64,000 bases of DNA from CAVZTX01 sp963778375 (GCA_963778375.1 CAVZTX010000008.1:1-64000); one strand, 5' to 3'; positions 46,935 through 56,608 are shown, counted from the stretch's first letter. The notes: generated from the letters alone by a model not told the origin. Translations and numbers: made by a program.

Positions 46935-47343
46935 GGAAGGGCAATGTCTAACTGACTAATACCGATACGTGTAGAGTGAATTTTGAAAATTAAAAACGGC
47001 AATGGGGAATTCACCGTTTCTAGGGAGTTTGACAATCAAATAGTAGTGAGCTAGATGGCCGCAAGGGATTGCCTCTACTATACATAATCAAATGCACATT
47101 CTCCACAGAAAAGTGGAGAAACATAATCGTACATAGCGGGGTTAGGGCTTGCCCCATCTTGTTCAAGGTGACCTACGGACGTGACAACGTTTTCGGTTAT
47201 CCAAGTCCATCAGGTATGGCAACCGTTGTTCATTATCAAACTTGTTCAAGTGAGGTACCGGTAATCGGTCATCTGAAAGTAAGTATAATAGAAATTTTGT
47301 TCTATGTCAAGAGAATCGGATAGCAATTAGAACGTGAGAGACT
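46935..47343. other. Gap in the dcw cluster with small hairpins
   Basis: 409 bases without a gene. It has a dispersed repeat at 47054-47078 (GGCCGCAAGGGATTGCC), a perfect TTCTCCAC/GTGGAGAA hairpin (47099-47120) and a GGGG...TAGGGCTTGCCCC element (47138-47154). Probably a repeat-filled break that may also carry a promoter for ftsW. Confidence 0.5.
47054..47078. repeat. Short dispersed hairpin repeat (CCGCAAGGGATTGCC)
   Basis: Related to the copy at 22182-22204; same GCAAGG centre. Confidence 0.4.
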
Positions 47344-48969
47344 ATGCCACGCGATATCCGTAGACAAGCGAATAAATTGGCGTTAGAAAGGCAACAAAAT
47401 CAGGGCAAAAGTCGTCCTGCCGTTAGCGTGCGCTCTCCCGCTTTAGAGGCATTGGAGCAGCAACAGGCAGAACAACGAGCCGAATCGCGACAGCGACTAG
47501 GTGCTGCAAAAAAACCTCAGAGGCCCTCTCGTCGAGTAATGCGCTATGCCGCGGAGGAATCGCTAGCAAGTCCAATTGCGTCACGCAAGAAGAGTCTGCC
47601 TCCGATGATCAGCAGGGCAGAGCAAATGAGAAGGGCGAGCAGAGCAAGTGCGGCTACGGATAGCCGTGAGGCGCAGCAAACACGGACAGGCTTAAAAGTA
47701 GGCCGTAGATTGCGATCGTTGTTGGCTCCTGAGGAGCAGGAAGCAGGGGTGCAGGTTATCAACGAGGAGGAGCAGAAAAAACTCGCCGCGTTGGAGATGA
47801 GATTGCCACGTGTGGCAGGTAAGATCGACTCCTGGTTGTTGACCATCGTGCTGATCTTGCTGTGCCTTGGCATGGTCATGGTTTACAGTGCAAGTTCATT
47901 TATGGCTGCACACTATGAGGGTGATGCTTCCTACTACTTCCAGCGCGAATTGATCTGGGTCATCCTGGGCATGGTAGCCCTGCTGGTAACGATGCGCGTA
48001 GATTATCGAATATGGCGGCGTTTCTCGCTGATTGGCATGGTAATTGTCCTGCCATTACTGGTGATTGTGCTGAAGTTTGGCGTGACCGCTTATGGAGCTT
48101 CACGCTGGCTATCGCTCGGCTCATTCTTCTCGTTCCAGCCCAGCGAATTGGTCAAATTAGTGCTCGCGCTCTATATCGCGGACTGGTTGGCACGTAAGGG
48201 GAACCAGGTTGGCACTTTTCTTTACGGGCTGGCACCATTTGTGATCCTGGTCGGGATTGTGCTCGGACTGGTGCTGTTAGAGAACGATATGGGAACCGCT
48301 ATCATCATTGCCGGATTTGCAACGGTCATGTTCTTTACAGCGGGAGCCAATATCGCGCAGTTTTTACTGGCAATGGGCTGTGGCATCCTGATTTTCTTGA
48401 AGGAAGCCTTTAATGGCTACCGCTATTTCCGGCTGCTGGGATTTCTGAATCCGTTTAAGGATGTTACGGGTATCAACTTGCAGCTTTACCAGGCGTTGCT
48501 GGCCTTTGGATCGGGCGGTTGGTTCGGCTTAGGATTGGGAGCTAGTCGTCAGAAGACAGGCTATCTGCCATTCCCATATACCGATTCGATCTTCCCTATT
48601 ATTGGTGAGGAGCTAGGCTTTCTTGGCTGCGCCGTTATTGTAATACTGTTTCTGTTTTTAGCGTTTCGTGGCTTCCGGCTTGCCAGGCGCACGCCGGACC
48701 TCTACGGATCGCTGTTAGCAACCGGTATCAGCACCTGGCTGGTATTACAGGCTATGGTCAATATTGGAGCTAATACCGGTACCATTCCCTACACGGGAGT
48801 ACCACTGCCATTTATCAGCTTTGGTGGTTCATCGCTCGTCGTCTCGATGGCCGCGATAGGTGTCCTACTCAACATCTCTCGCTACATCCAGGAGCCAGAG
48901 AAGCCGGCCTTCTCACGCAACACCATCGCTATGAGTTTTAAGAAAAGATTCGCAAAAGGACTTGTATGA
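47344..48969 (+). CDS. ftsW: Septal peptidoglycan polymerase FtsW
   Basis: 541 residues. A basic, Gln/Arg-rich cytoplasmic N-terminus of about 160 residues, far longer than usual, is followed by ten or so membrane segments of the SEDS fold. LLENDMGTA carries the catalytic Asp region, and ASRWLSLGSFFSFQPSELVKL and GVPLPFISFGGSS are family signatures. It polymerises lipid II at the septum with FtsI. Stop overlaps the murG start (ATGA). Confidence 0.93.
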   Translation: MPRDIRRQANKLALERQQNQGKSRPAVSVRSPALEALEQQQAEQRAESRQRLGAAKKPQRPSRRVMRYAAEESLASPIASRKKSLPPMISRAEQMRRASRASAATDSREAQQTRTGLKVGRRLRSLLAPEEQEAGVQVINEEEQKKLAALEMRLPRVAGKIDSWLLTIVLILLCLGMVMVYSASSFMAAHYEGDASYYFQRELIWVILGMVALLVTMRVDYRIWRRFSLIGMVIVLPLLVIVLKFGVTAYGASRWLSLGSFFSFQPSELVKLVLALYIADWLARKGNQVGTFLYGLAPFVILVGIVLGLVLLENDMGTAIIIAGFATVMFFTAGANIAQFLLAMGCGILIFLKEAFNGYRYFRLLGFLNPFKDVTGINLQLYQALLAFGSGGWFGLGLGASRQKTGYLPFPYTDSIFPIIGEELGFLGCAVIVILFLFLAFRGFRLARRTPDLYGSLLATGISTWLVLQAMVNIGANTGTIPYTGVPLPFISFGGSSLVVSMAAIGVLLNISRYIQEPEKPAFSRNTIAMSFKKRFAKGLV

Positions 48970-50093
48970 AAGTGCTTGTATCAGGCGGAGGCACCGGAGG
49001 CCATATCTATCCGGCCCTCGCAGTAGCAACGCAGTTACGGAAACAGCATCAGGCAGAGATTCTGTATCTCGGTAGTGATGATGGACTGGAAACCGAACTG
49101 GTTCCGGCGACGGGATTTCCCATCGCCATCGTCAAAGCTGGCAAGTTACGTCGCTACGTCTCCTGGCAGACGATCACCGGTGTAGCACGCGTGCCAATGG
49201 GCATGATGCAAGCGGTAAGCATTGTACGGAAGTTCCGACCTGATGTGGCATTTACTAGTGGAGGCTATGTAGCGGTTCCGGCAGGTCTAGCAGCACGCAT
49301 CAACAACGTACCGTTCCTGATGCACCAGCAAGACGTGCCGCCCAACCTATCGAACCGGCTGGTTGCTCCATTAGCAACACGCGTCTCGGTGGCATTTGCC
49401 GATTCACTAGCTTACTTTCCGGCAAGGAAGACCTTACAGCTAGGCAATCCGGTGCGGCAGGCCATCCTGGATGTGCGCAATACATCGCGACAACAGGCAC
49501 GCAGCACCCTCGGCTTCGATCCAGAGTTGCCATTATTGCTCGTGGTAGGTGGAAGCCAGGGAGCACGGTATATAAACCAGACAGTATGTCAAGCTTTGTC
49601 AGACCTGCTGCCACATTGCCAAGTGCTGCAAATTAGCGGCAAAGGGCTGTACAACGAGACTCGTGAGTTAGCCGGGCAAACGCTGGCAGATCGCGACGAG
49701 GCACTGAAGCAGCGATATCGACTGGAACCATATATGGACGCGGATATGCCACTTGCATATCAGGCAGCAGACCTGGTAGTGTGCCGCTCCGGTGCAGCCA
49801 CTCTGAGCGAATTGGCAGTGCTAGGCAAGCCAAGCATCCTGGTTCCACTGCCACCGGCAATAGGCAGTTCGCCGCAAGAGGCCAACGCCGATATGTTTGG
49901 TCGTAAATCGGCAGCCCAGGTCATTCGGAATGCCGACCTGAAGCCGCAGTTACTTGTAGAGCGTGTACTAGCTATTCTGTCGTCGAAGTCATTATTAGAG
50001 TCAATGGCAAATGCAGCGCGATCTTTTGCCAAGCCGGAGGCGACGCAAGAGATCGCGGCAGAAATCATTAAAATCGCGAAAGTAAAAAGTTGA
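48966..50093 (+). CDS. murG: UDP-GlcNAc:undecaprenyl-PP-MurNAc-pentapeptide GlcNAc transferase
   Basis: 375 residues. N-terminal SGGGTGGHIYPALAVA (6-21), FTSGGYVAVPAGLAA, HQQDVPPNLSNR and the donor-site VVGGSQGARYIN and CRSGAATLSELAVLGKPSILVPLP. It makes lipid II at the inner face of the membrane. Overlaps both neighbours, indicating tight translational coupling. Confidence 0.96.
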   Translation: MKVLVSGGGTGGHIYPALAVATQLRKQHQAEILYLGSDDGLETELVPATGFPIAIVKAGKLRRYVSWQTITGVARVPMGMMQAVSIVRKFRPDVAFTSGGYVAVPAGLAARINNVPFLMHQQDVPPNLSNRLVAPLATRVSVAFADSLAYFPARKTLQLGNPVRQAILDVRNTSRQQARSTLGFDPELPLLLVVGGSQGARYINQTVCQALSDLLPHCQVLQISGKGLYNETRELAGQTLADRDEALKQRYRLEPYMDADMPLAYQAADLVVCRSGAATLSELAVLGKPSILVPLPPAIGSSPQEANADMFGRKSAAQVIRNADLKPQLLVERVLAILSSKSLLESMANAARSFAKPEATQEIAAEIIKIAKVKS

Positions 50094-51541
50094 AACATTC
50101 ACGGTTGCATTTCATGGGAATAGGCGGTCAAGGCATTTCAGCGGTGGCGCAGATGGCGCTCGTAGCCGGTGATACAGTAACTGGCTGCGATCAAAACGCG
50201 TCGGCTACCACTAAGGCACTGCAGCAGCTTGGCATACTGGTGCAGATTGGTCATAGTCCAGAACACCTGGCCGACGCTGATGCCCTGATTTACGTCCCTG
50301 CAGTTGTAGCCTTGAATCCGAATAATCCTGAATTGATAGCGGCTCGAACAAGCGGTATGCAGGTAATGACCTGGCAGGAAATGCTGGGTAAGCTAATGCA
50401 GGACAAGTGCGTCCTCTCAGTGAGTGGTGTCCACGGCAAGGGAACCACCACCGCTATGTTGGCGCTCATGCTTGTTGATGCTGGACTTGATCCAACCTGC
50501 GAGGTTGGGGCGATCGTGCCGCGTTTCGGCGTCAACTATCGCATAGGTAAGAGCCAGTACTTCGTGAATGAAGCTGACGAGTTCAATCACAATTTCTGGC
50601 ACTATCACCCACGTCTTGCGATTGTGACTTCGATCGAATTTGAGCATCCTGAGTTCTTCGCCAACTACGAAGACTTTCTGGCAGCCTTTGAGCATTTTAT
50701 TCGCGGTATGGATACGGGTGGCAAATGGGCACTGCCGCCAACATTGATCTTGAATGCCGACAGCCCAGGTTGCCTAGAGCTGCGCAATCGCCTCAGTGAC
50801 TGGCCGGGACGAATTGTGACGTACGCAGTAGAAGCAAATGCTAGCTTCTCAGCTTATGACGTGAAGCTGGACAGCGAAACAAGTTTCCGCATACGCAACC
50901 AGGACGGGAAGGCACTGTTAAGCGGGAGAGCAATCCATTTACAATTGTCAGGCATACATAATGTGCAGAACGCTCTGGCAGCCCTTACAGCGGCACATCT
51001 AACCGGTGTCGATGACGAGATTATCATAAAAACCCTGGAAACATTCGGTGGCATCCGTCGACGCTTTGAAATTCGCCACGCGGGACCGCTCAAGATCAAT
51101 GGAGAGCTAGCGGATGTTGTGCTGGTAGATGACTATGCGCACCATCCGACAGCAATCGCCGCTACGCTGGAAGCGACACGTAAACGCTATCCGACGAGGC
51201 GATTGGTCGCGGTCTACCAGCCGCATATGTTCAGTCGCACAAAGACCTTTTTTGAGCAATTCTTACACGCCTTTGACCTGGCAGATGTAGCTGTTATTAC
51301 AGACATCTTTCCAGGACGTGAACATGATACAGGTTTGATTTCTGCACGGGAACTGGTGGAAGCGATGGCGAACCAGCCCCACTTCTCACAGTCAGGGGCG
51401 CAAGTGATATACGGCGGGAGCGTGCAGGAAACAACGCAATTATTACGCAGGACGCTGCGTTCTGGTGACGTAGTGCTCGTAATGGGGGCAGGAGATATTT
51501 ATCTCGTGACCGAAATGCTATTGCAAGACTGGATCCCATAG
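50090..51541 (+). CDS. murC: UDP-N-acetylmuramate-L-alanine ligase
   Basis: 483 residues from a TTG at 50090 that overlaps the murG stop. HFMGIGGQGISAVA start, ATP loop SGVHGKGTTTAM (about 111-122), NEADEFNHNFWHY and DDYAHHPTAIAATLEA are Mur ligase/MurC signatures. The usual MurC has GxGMS and GTxGKT; here GQGIS and HGKGTTT. The TTG is preferred because it keeps the HFMGIGG strand; the next ATG (50114) would cut it. Confidence 0.92.
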   Translation: MKHSRLHFMGIGGQGISAVAQMALVAGDTVTGCDQNASATTKALQQLGILVQIGHSPEHLADADALIYVPAVVALNPNNPELIAARTSGMQVMTWQEMLGKLMQDKCVLSVSGVHGKGTTTAMLALMLVDAGLDPTCEVGAIVPRFGVNYRIGKSQYFVNEADEFNHNFWHYHPRLAIVTSIEFEHPEFFANYEDFLAAFEHFIRGMDTGGKWALPPTLILNADSPGCLELRNRLSDWPGRIVTYAVEANASFSAYDVKLDSETSFRIRNQDGKALLSGRAIHLQLSGIHNVQNALAALTAAHLTGVDDEIIIKTLETFGGIRRRFEIRHAGPLKINGELADVVLVDDYAHHPTAIAATLEATRKRYPTRRLVAVYQPHMFSRTKTFFEQFLHAFDLADVAVITDIFPGREHDTGLISARELVEAMANQPHFSQSGAQVIYGGSVQETTQLLRRTLRSGDVVLVMGAGDIYLVTEMLLQDWIP

Positions 51542-51560
51542 GGGCCGATTTATCGAATTT
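51538..51560. repeat. Short dispersed repeat before murB
   Basis: ATAGGGGCCGATTTATCGAA, same type as at 20614 and 44245, at the very end of murC and before the murB ribosome site. Confidence 0.4.
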
Positions 51561-51571
51561 GAGGAACTGTT

Positions 51572-52600
51572 ATGACATTCGATGCTGACACAGTTTATAC
51601 CGAACTACGTCCGCACTTTCGGGAGCGGATACGTCGCAACGAGCCGTTAGCGCGTCATGGCACCTTTGGTGTCGGTGGGCCAGCCGACATCTGGGTTACA
51701 CTCAATTCGGTGGAAGAACTCGTGAACCTGGTACGGCTATCTGTCGAACGACGCTGGCCCTTGCTGCTGCTTGGCAACGGCACAAACGTCCTGTACGCTG
51801 ACGCGGGGGCGCGAGGTATTGTCGCACGTAATGCACTTGACACCTACACAATCGAAGATCATGGTGATGGTACGGCTCTCCTGGTTGCAGGAGCAGGCGT
51901 CAGTTGGCCGCGATTGTTGAACGAACTTGCACCGCTGGGTTGGGGTGGACTGGAATTTGGGCCTGGCATTCCTGGCACACTTGGCGGCGGTGTCATCAGC
52001 AACGCGGGTGCACACAACAGCGATTTGGGACAGGTGTTGCAGTGGATTGAGGTGCTGGATGCACGTAGTGGATCCGAAGAATCGGACGAGCTACGGGTGC
52101 CATTCCTGCGTCGCTATTCGCACGATGAACTGAATCTGAGCTACCGGCATAGCCGTTTCCGTTCTGAGCGCCGCATTCAGTTTAATGAACAAGGTTACCC
52201 GGTGATTCCACCGCGTGACCTGATTGAGCCATCTGAAATTATTGTGCAGTTGGGAGTGGCGCTTCATCGTGAAGATCCAAAGCAACTACGCAAGGTTATT
52301 CAACAATATAAACAACATCGTAAGGAGACGCAGCCGTCTCAAAAGAGCGCCGGATCCGTCTTCAAAAACCCACCGGGTGACTTTGCCGGTCGACTGATTG
52401 AGCAGGCCGGTATGAAAGGGGTCGCCCACGGCAAGGCGCAAATTTCTGAGCGCCACGCTAACTTTATTGTCAACTTAGGAGGAGCTAGCGCTGCCGATGT
52501 CGTAGCGCTGATTGTAGAGGCTCGCAATCGCGTACGTGAACGCTTCGGGGTGGAGTTGGAGTTGGAAGTCGAACTGCGCGGCGAGTGGGAGGCTTTATGA
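51572..52600 (+). CDS. murB: UDP-N-acetylenolpyruvoylglucosamine reductase
   Basis: 342 residues. FAD-binding LLLLGNGTNVLYAD, GLEFGPGIPGTLGGGVISNAGAH, SYRHSRF, the catalytic Ser of GSVFKNPPG and the final HANFIVNLGGASAADV. It reduces the enolpyruvyl group to make UDP-MurNAc. GAGGAA precedes the ATG; its stop overlaps ftsQ. Confidence 0.95.
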   Translation: MTFDADTVYTELRPHFRERIRRNEPLARHGTFGVGGPADIWVTLNSVEELVNLVRLSVERRWPLLLLGNGTNVLYADAGARGIVARNALDTYTIEDHGDGTALLVAGAGVSWPRLLNELAPLGWGGLEFGPGIPGTLGGGVISNAGAHNSDLGQVLQWIEVLDARSGSEESDELRVPFLRRYSHDELNLSYRHSRFRSERRIQFNEQGYPVIPPRDLIEPSEIIVQLGVALHREDPKQLRKVIQQYKQHRKETQPSQKSAGSVFKNPPGDFAGRLIEQAGMKGVAHGKAQISERHANFIVNLGGASAADVVALIVEARNRVRERFGVELELEVELRGEWEAL

Positions 52601-53769
52601 CCGAATACAGACGACCAAAAGAACAAATTGCGATACATACCTATAAGCATCAGGTACCGGGTGAAACAGGCATGTATGGGGAAGCCAGCAAAGCAAGAAG
52701 GGAAGGATTGCCTTCATCGCGAGGTACAGCAAGGGCAGAAACAGTACGCCCACGTAGAGTAGTGAGGATGCCAGACTCTGTTGTAGAGCCGACGCCGTGG
52801 GCAGAACGACAAGCGATCCAGCGTCGTGCCCATGCTAATCCGCATGCCAGCTACAGCAACAGTAGATTGAAGCCACGTACGCTTGCTCAGACGGGGGCAC
52901 CTGCGGCAAGTGGGCAAATGCGCACTATCAAGCCTTTGCCAAAGCAGCGCATCAGTTCACCGGTACCTGTACGTAGCGGGCGCAAGATGCGTGGAGGCTT
53001 CTGGGGACGCTTGTTAGGGTTCTTCGCCGTAGTGGTCATTGGGATTGTAGGGGTAACCTTTGCCCTGACCAGTTCGACCTTCCGCGTACAGCAGGTGAAT
53101 GTCTTGGGCACATCCAACACGGCGCTGGTAAACACGATCGAGCATATGGGGATACAGGGTCAGAACGTTTTTTTGCTGAATACAGCAGCGTTTACCGCCC
53201 TTATCGCGGGGATACCATTGGTGGCCTCAGTGAGCCTGGGAAAGCAGTTGCCCAATTCGCTGACAGTCACGGTAGTTGAGCGGACTCCCGTGTTGCTCTG
53301 GCAGACGAAGCAGGGGATATATAGCGTAGACAAGACTGGCATGGTTATAGCTCTTGCAAGCGAGACAACAAGCGCGGATGGCTTGATGACGGTTGTGGAT
53401 ATGCGCAATTCCGGAGGGAAAGCTGTAGGGGCTGTGCCTTGTGCCTGCCCTGCGGTACATCCTGGAGTCCGCTTGAATGCAACGGATATCGCATTTGCAA
53501 CAGAGGTGTTTGCACACCTCCCACAACTTACCGGCATCAACAGCTTTAAGTTGCGCTATGACAATGTAGGGCAAGGAAATGGGTCATTTACAGTCGAAAG
53601 TTCAGATGGTTGGATAGCCTACCTGGGCGGTGCGGATAATGCCAACCCGCTGGACAACCGGCTGATTGAACTCAAGCAGATCCTTACCCTGGCGCAGCAA
53701 CAGCAGCTCAATCTGGCAACTATTGATCTGCGCTTTGGCTTACGCCCGGTCTATACACTTAAAAGTTAG
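52597..53769 (+). CDS. ftsQ: Division protein FtsQ/DivIB with long N-terminus
   Basis: 390 residues from an ATG overlapping the murB stop (GGGAGG upstream). A basic, disordered cytoplasmic region (1-130), one membrane segment (about 137-158), a POTRA domain (FRVQQVNVLGTSNTALVNTIE...) and the beta domain (VASVSLGKQLPNSLTVTVVERTPVLLW). Inside the beta domain, AVGAVPCACPAV is coded by a dispersed hairpin repeat (53425-53452), giving an unusual CxC insertion. The C-terminus ends with the typical ATIDLRFGLRPVYTL. It couples FtsL/FtsI-FtsW to the ring. Confidence 0.88.
   Translation: MTEYRRPKEQIAIHTYKHQVPGETGMYGEASKARREGLPSSRGTARAETVRPRRVVRMPDSVVEPTPWAERQAIQRRAHANPHASYSNSRLKPRTLAQTGAPAASGQMRTIKPLPKQRISSPVPVRSGRKMRGGFWGRLLGFFAVVVIGIVGVTFALTSSTFRVQQVNVLGTSNTALVNTIEHMGIQGQNVFLLNTAAFTALIAGIPLVASVSLGKQLPNSLTVTVVERTPVLLWQTKQGIYSVDKTGMVIALASETTSADGLMTVVDMRNSGGKAVGAVPCACPAVHPGVRLNATDIAFATEVFAHLPQLTGINSFKLRYDNVGQGNGSFTVESSDGWIAYLGGADNANPLDNRLIELKQILTLAQQQQLNLATIDLRFGLRPVYTLKS
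53425..53452. repeat. Dispersed hairpin repeat inside ftsQ
   Basis: GTAGGGGCTG...TGCCTTGTGCCTG then CCC: nearly the same as 21131-21158. It keeps the ftsQ frame and codes for VGAVPCACPA. Confidence 0.65.
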
Positions 53770-53820
53770 ACATCCTATTCGTAATGCGTCTCAATTGTAC
53801 CGCCCATAGGAGCGAGAAAC

Positions 53821-55056
53821 ATGCAAGAGCAGGTGATCGTCGGGATCGACGTAGGAACAACAAAAATCTGCGTTCTCGTCGGCGAACTTGATCGCGATGG
53901 GAAACTGAATATTGTTGGCGTTGGCACCTGCCCTTCACAGGGTTTGCGCCGTGGGGTGGTGGTGAATATTGAGGAGACAGTCACTTCCATTGCAGCGGCG
54001 CTGGATCGTGCAGAACGCCTTTCAGGAAAGAAAATTACTACAGCCTACGTGGGAATCGCAGGCAGCCACATCGACTCGGAAAATAGCAAAGGTTTTGTCG
54101 CCATCTCGCCTAGCCACCGAGATATTGTACACAACGACATTAGTCGTGCCATCGAGGTCGCGCGTGCCATTGCAATCCCCACGAACCGCGAGGTTATCCA
54201 TGTAATTCCACGGGGCTACGTTGTAGATGGGCAAGAGGGCATCAAGAACCCTATAGGCATGTCCGGCTTCCGTCTGGAAGTGGAGACGCACATAATTACG
54301 GGTGCGGTGTCATCGATTCACAACCTGATTAAGTGTGTACAAAAGGCGCGGGTAGAGATCGAGGACCTGGTCCTGGAGCCATTAGCCTCTAGCGAGGCCG
54401 TGCTAGCTGATGGTGAGACGGACCTTGGAGTAGCGCTGGTTGATATCGGCGGTGGCACCACCGATATCGCGGTGTTCTCCGATGGAGCTATCTGGCAGTC
54501 GGTGGTGTTGCCCATCGGAGGGAATCTGATCACAAGTGACATCGCGATTGGCCTGCGTCTGCCCTTTGGCGTAGCTGAGGAGCTCAAGATCACCTATGGT
54601 CACTGCGATCCCTCAACTATCGCTGACGATGAAATGATCGACCTTTCACACTTCATGCCAGACTGCAACGACCTCGTACCACACAAACTGCTTGCCGAGA
54701 TCATCCAGGCACGTGTCGAAGAGCTATTTGAGATGGTACACGAGGAGATTAAAAAATCTGGCTATGATGGATTGCTACCGGCTGGTCTGGTGGTGACCGG
54801 TGGAACTGCCGAGTTGCCAGGTATCCTGGATATGGCAGGACAAATCTTGGACCTACCCGCACGCATTGGCTCTCCACTGGGACTGCATGGGCTGGCCGAT
54901 TCGATCAGCCATCCAGCTTATGCTACCGCAGTTGGCTTATTGCTGTGGGGCTTGCGCCATACTTCATTCTTTAGCGATGAAGAGGAGCAAGAGGAACTCG
55001 GGACGACGAGTATGGCGTCCCGACTAGGACGCTGGTTAAGAGCGTTTATTCCGTAG
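53821..55056 (+). CDS. ftsA: Cell-division ATPase FtsA
   Basis: 411 residues of the actin fold: phosphate-1 VGIDVGTTKICVLVGE, the FtsA-specific 1C domain (about 85-165), phosphate-2 VALVDIGGGTTDIAVF and adenosine-site VVTGGTAELPGI. A C-terminal amphipathic helix (SRLGRWLRAFIP) binds the membrane. It anchors FtsZ filaments. AGGAG precedes the ATG. Confidence 0.95.
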   Translation: MQEQVIVGIDVGTTKICVLVGELDRDGKLNIVGVGTCPSQGLRRGVVVNIEETVTSIAAALDRAERLSGKKITTAYVGIAGSHIDSENSKGFVAISPSHRDIVHNDISRAIEVARAIAIPTNREVIHVIPRGYVVDGQEGIKNPIGMSGFRLEVETHIITGAVSSIHNLIKCVQKARVEIEDLVLEPLASSEAVLADGETDLGVALVDIGGGTTDIAVFSDGAIWQSVVLPIGGNLITSDIAIGLRLPFGVAEELKITYGHCDPSTIADDEMIDLSHFMPDCNDLVPHKLLAEIIQARVEELFEMVHEEIKKSGYDGLLPAGLVVTGGTAELPGILDMAGQILDLPARIGSPLGLHGLADSISHPAYATAVGLLLWGLRHTSFFSDEEEQEELGTTSMASRLGRWLRAFIP

Positions 55057-55074
55057 ACTTAAAGGAGGCCACTT

Positions 55075-56556
55075 ATGGTACCAATGGGAAATCATCAAGT
55101 AGAGAGCTTTGCCCAGATCCGTGTGATCGGTGTTGGAGGTGGTGGCAGCAATGCGGTGAACCGCATGATCCAGGCCAATATGGTCGGGATTGAATTTATT
55201 GCTGTCAACACCGATGCCCAGGCTCTACTGCTGACAGAGTCTCCGCACCGCATCCGAATTGGCGACAAGTTAACTCGTGGCCTCGGTGCAGGCGGAAACC
55301 CCAGCGTCGGAGCCAAGGCAGCGGAAGAGAACGCCGAAGAGCTGTATGAAACCCTCAAAGGCTCTGACATGGTCTTTATCACTGCCGGTATGGGTGGGGG
55401 CACCGGCACCGGCGCAAGTCCAGTCGTAGCGCAAATTGCACGCGAACTAGGTGCGCTGACCGTTGGTGTAGTCACTAAGCCATTTACCTTCGAGGGGAAC
55501 AAGCGCCGTATGGCTGCTGAGGAAGGAATCGCCAACCTGAAGCAGCACGTAGACACGCTTATCACCGTTCCAAATGACCGCCTGCTCCAGGTAGCCGACA
55601 AGAAGATGCCTCTGAAGGAAGCCTTCCGGCTGGCCGATGATGTACTACGACAGGGCATTCAGGGCATTAGTGACCTGATTACTGTCCCCGGCCTCATCAA
55701 CCTGGACTTTGCCGATGTCAAGACAATCATGTCTACGGCCGGTTCCGCGCTCATGGCAATCGGTGAGGCAAGTGGCGAAACCCGTGCAGTCGATGCTGCA
55801 CAGCTTGCTATTGCCAGCCCGTTGCTCGACATCGATATCAACGGCGCTCGCGGTGTGCTGTTCAACATTACTGGTGGCTTAGACCTGACGCTGTACGAGG
55901 TCAACGAGGCAGCCGATATCATCAGCCAGGCTGCACATCCAGAGGCCAACATCATCTTCGGTGCAGTGCAAGATCCTGCCTTCGACGGCAGGGTCAAGAT
56001 TACAGTCATTGCTACTGGCTTCGATGGTCGCACGCATCCCGCCACGTCACAACCTGGACGCCTCGAATATAACCGCAGCATGTTCTACTCAGTAGCGCCG
56101 TCATCGAACAGTAGCAATGGTAATGTGCCAGCACGCCAACCCTTGCAGAGCGTTTCGCAAGGATACAGTGCACTGCCTGTGACGCCTCCGCCCGTCAACA
56201 TTTCGAGGCATCCCACAGGTCCACTGCAGCCCGCCGCACGTCCAATGCCACAACCACCGGTACAAATGCGGGAGCCAATGCCCGTAGCAGCTCCAAGCCC
56301 TGTATCACGTGACGCGCTTGAAAACGGATATGGCACGGACAACGACTCGGCTGATGTGTTAGAGGTACCTAGTCCGCATGGGCGATTCCCAATGCCAGAG
56401 CCGGAAGCGCAACCCGCGCAGCGTCCGTCTGGAGATCAGCTTCAGCAACGCCCTATCCGCCGTATGGATCCCAAGGCGTATGATCTTCCGCGTGGCAGCC
56501 GTAACGTGCCCCACGGCGATGCGATTGATATTCCAGCATTCTTGCGGAAAAGGTAA
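55075..56556 (+). CDS. ftsZ: Cell-division tubulin homologue FtsZ
   Basis: 493 residues. GVGGGGSNAVNRM start, tubulin signature GGGTGTGASPVVA, T7 loop NLDFADVKTIM, then a Pro/Gln-rich linker (about 335-480) and the conserved tail IDIPAFLRKR that binds FtsA. It forms the Z ring. AAAGGAGG precedes the ATG; 18 bases after ftsA. Confidence 0.97.
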   Translation: MVPMGNHQVESFAQIRVIGVGGGGSNAVNRMIQANMVGIEFIAVNTDAQALLLTESPHRIRIGDKLTRGLGAGGNPSVGAKAAEENAEELYETLKGSDMVFITAGMGGGTGTGASPVVAQIARELGALTVGVVTKPFTFEGNKRRMAAEEGIANLKQHVDTLITVPNDRLLQVADKKMPLKEAFRLADDVLRQGIQGISDLITVPGLINLDFADVKTIMSTAGSALMAIGEASGETRAVDAAQLAIASPLLDIDINGARGVLFNITGGLDLTLYEVNEAADIISQAAHPEANIIFGAVQDPAFDGRVKITVIATGFDGRTHPATSQPGRLEYNRSMFYSVAPSSNSSNGNVPARQPLQSVSQGYSALPVTPPPVNISRHPTGPLQPAARPMPQPPVQMREPMPVAAPSPVSRDALENGYGTDNDSADVLEVPSPHGRFPMPEPEAQPAQRPSGDQLQQRPIRRMDPKAYDLPRGSRNVPHGDAIDIPAFLRKR

Positions 56557-56564
56557 TACCTGAA

Positions 56565-56608
56565 TTAAGTGCAGATTTGCTGCCATAGAGGGCAAAATCT
56601 GCACTTAA
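56565..56608 (+). terminator. Hairpin at the end of the dcw cluster
   Basis: Perfect 14-base arms at 56565-56578 and 56595-56608 with GCTGCC/GGCA in the loop. No T-run on the plus strand; convergent genes on both sides. Confidence 0.55.
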
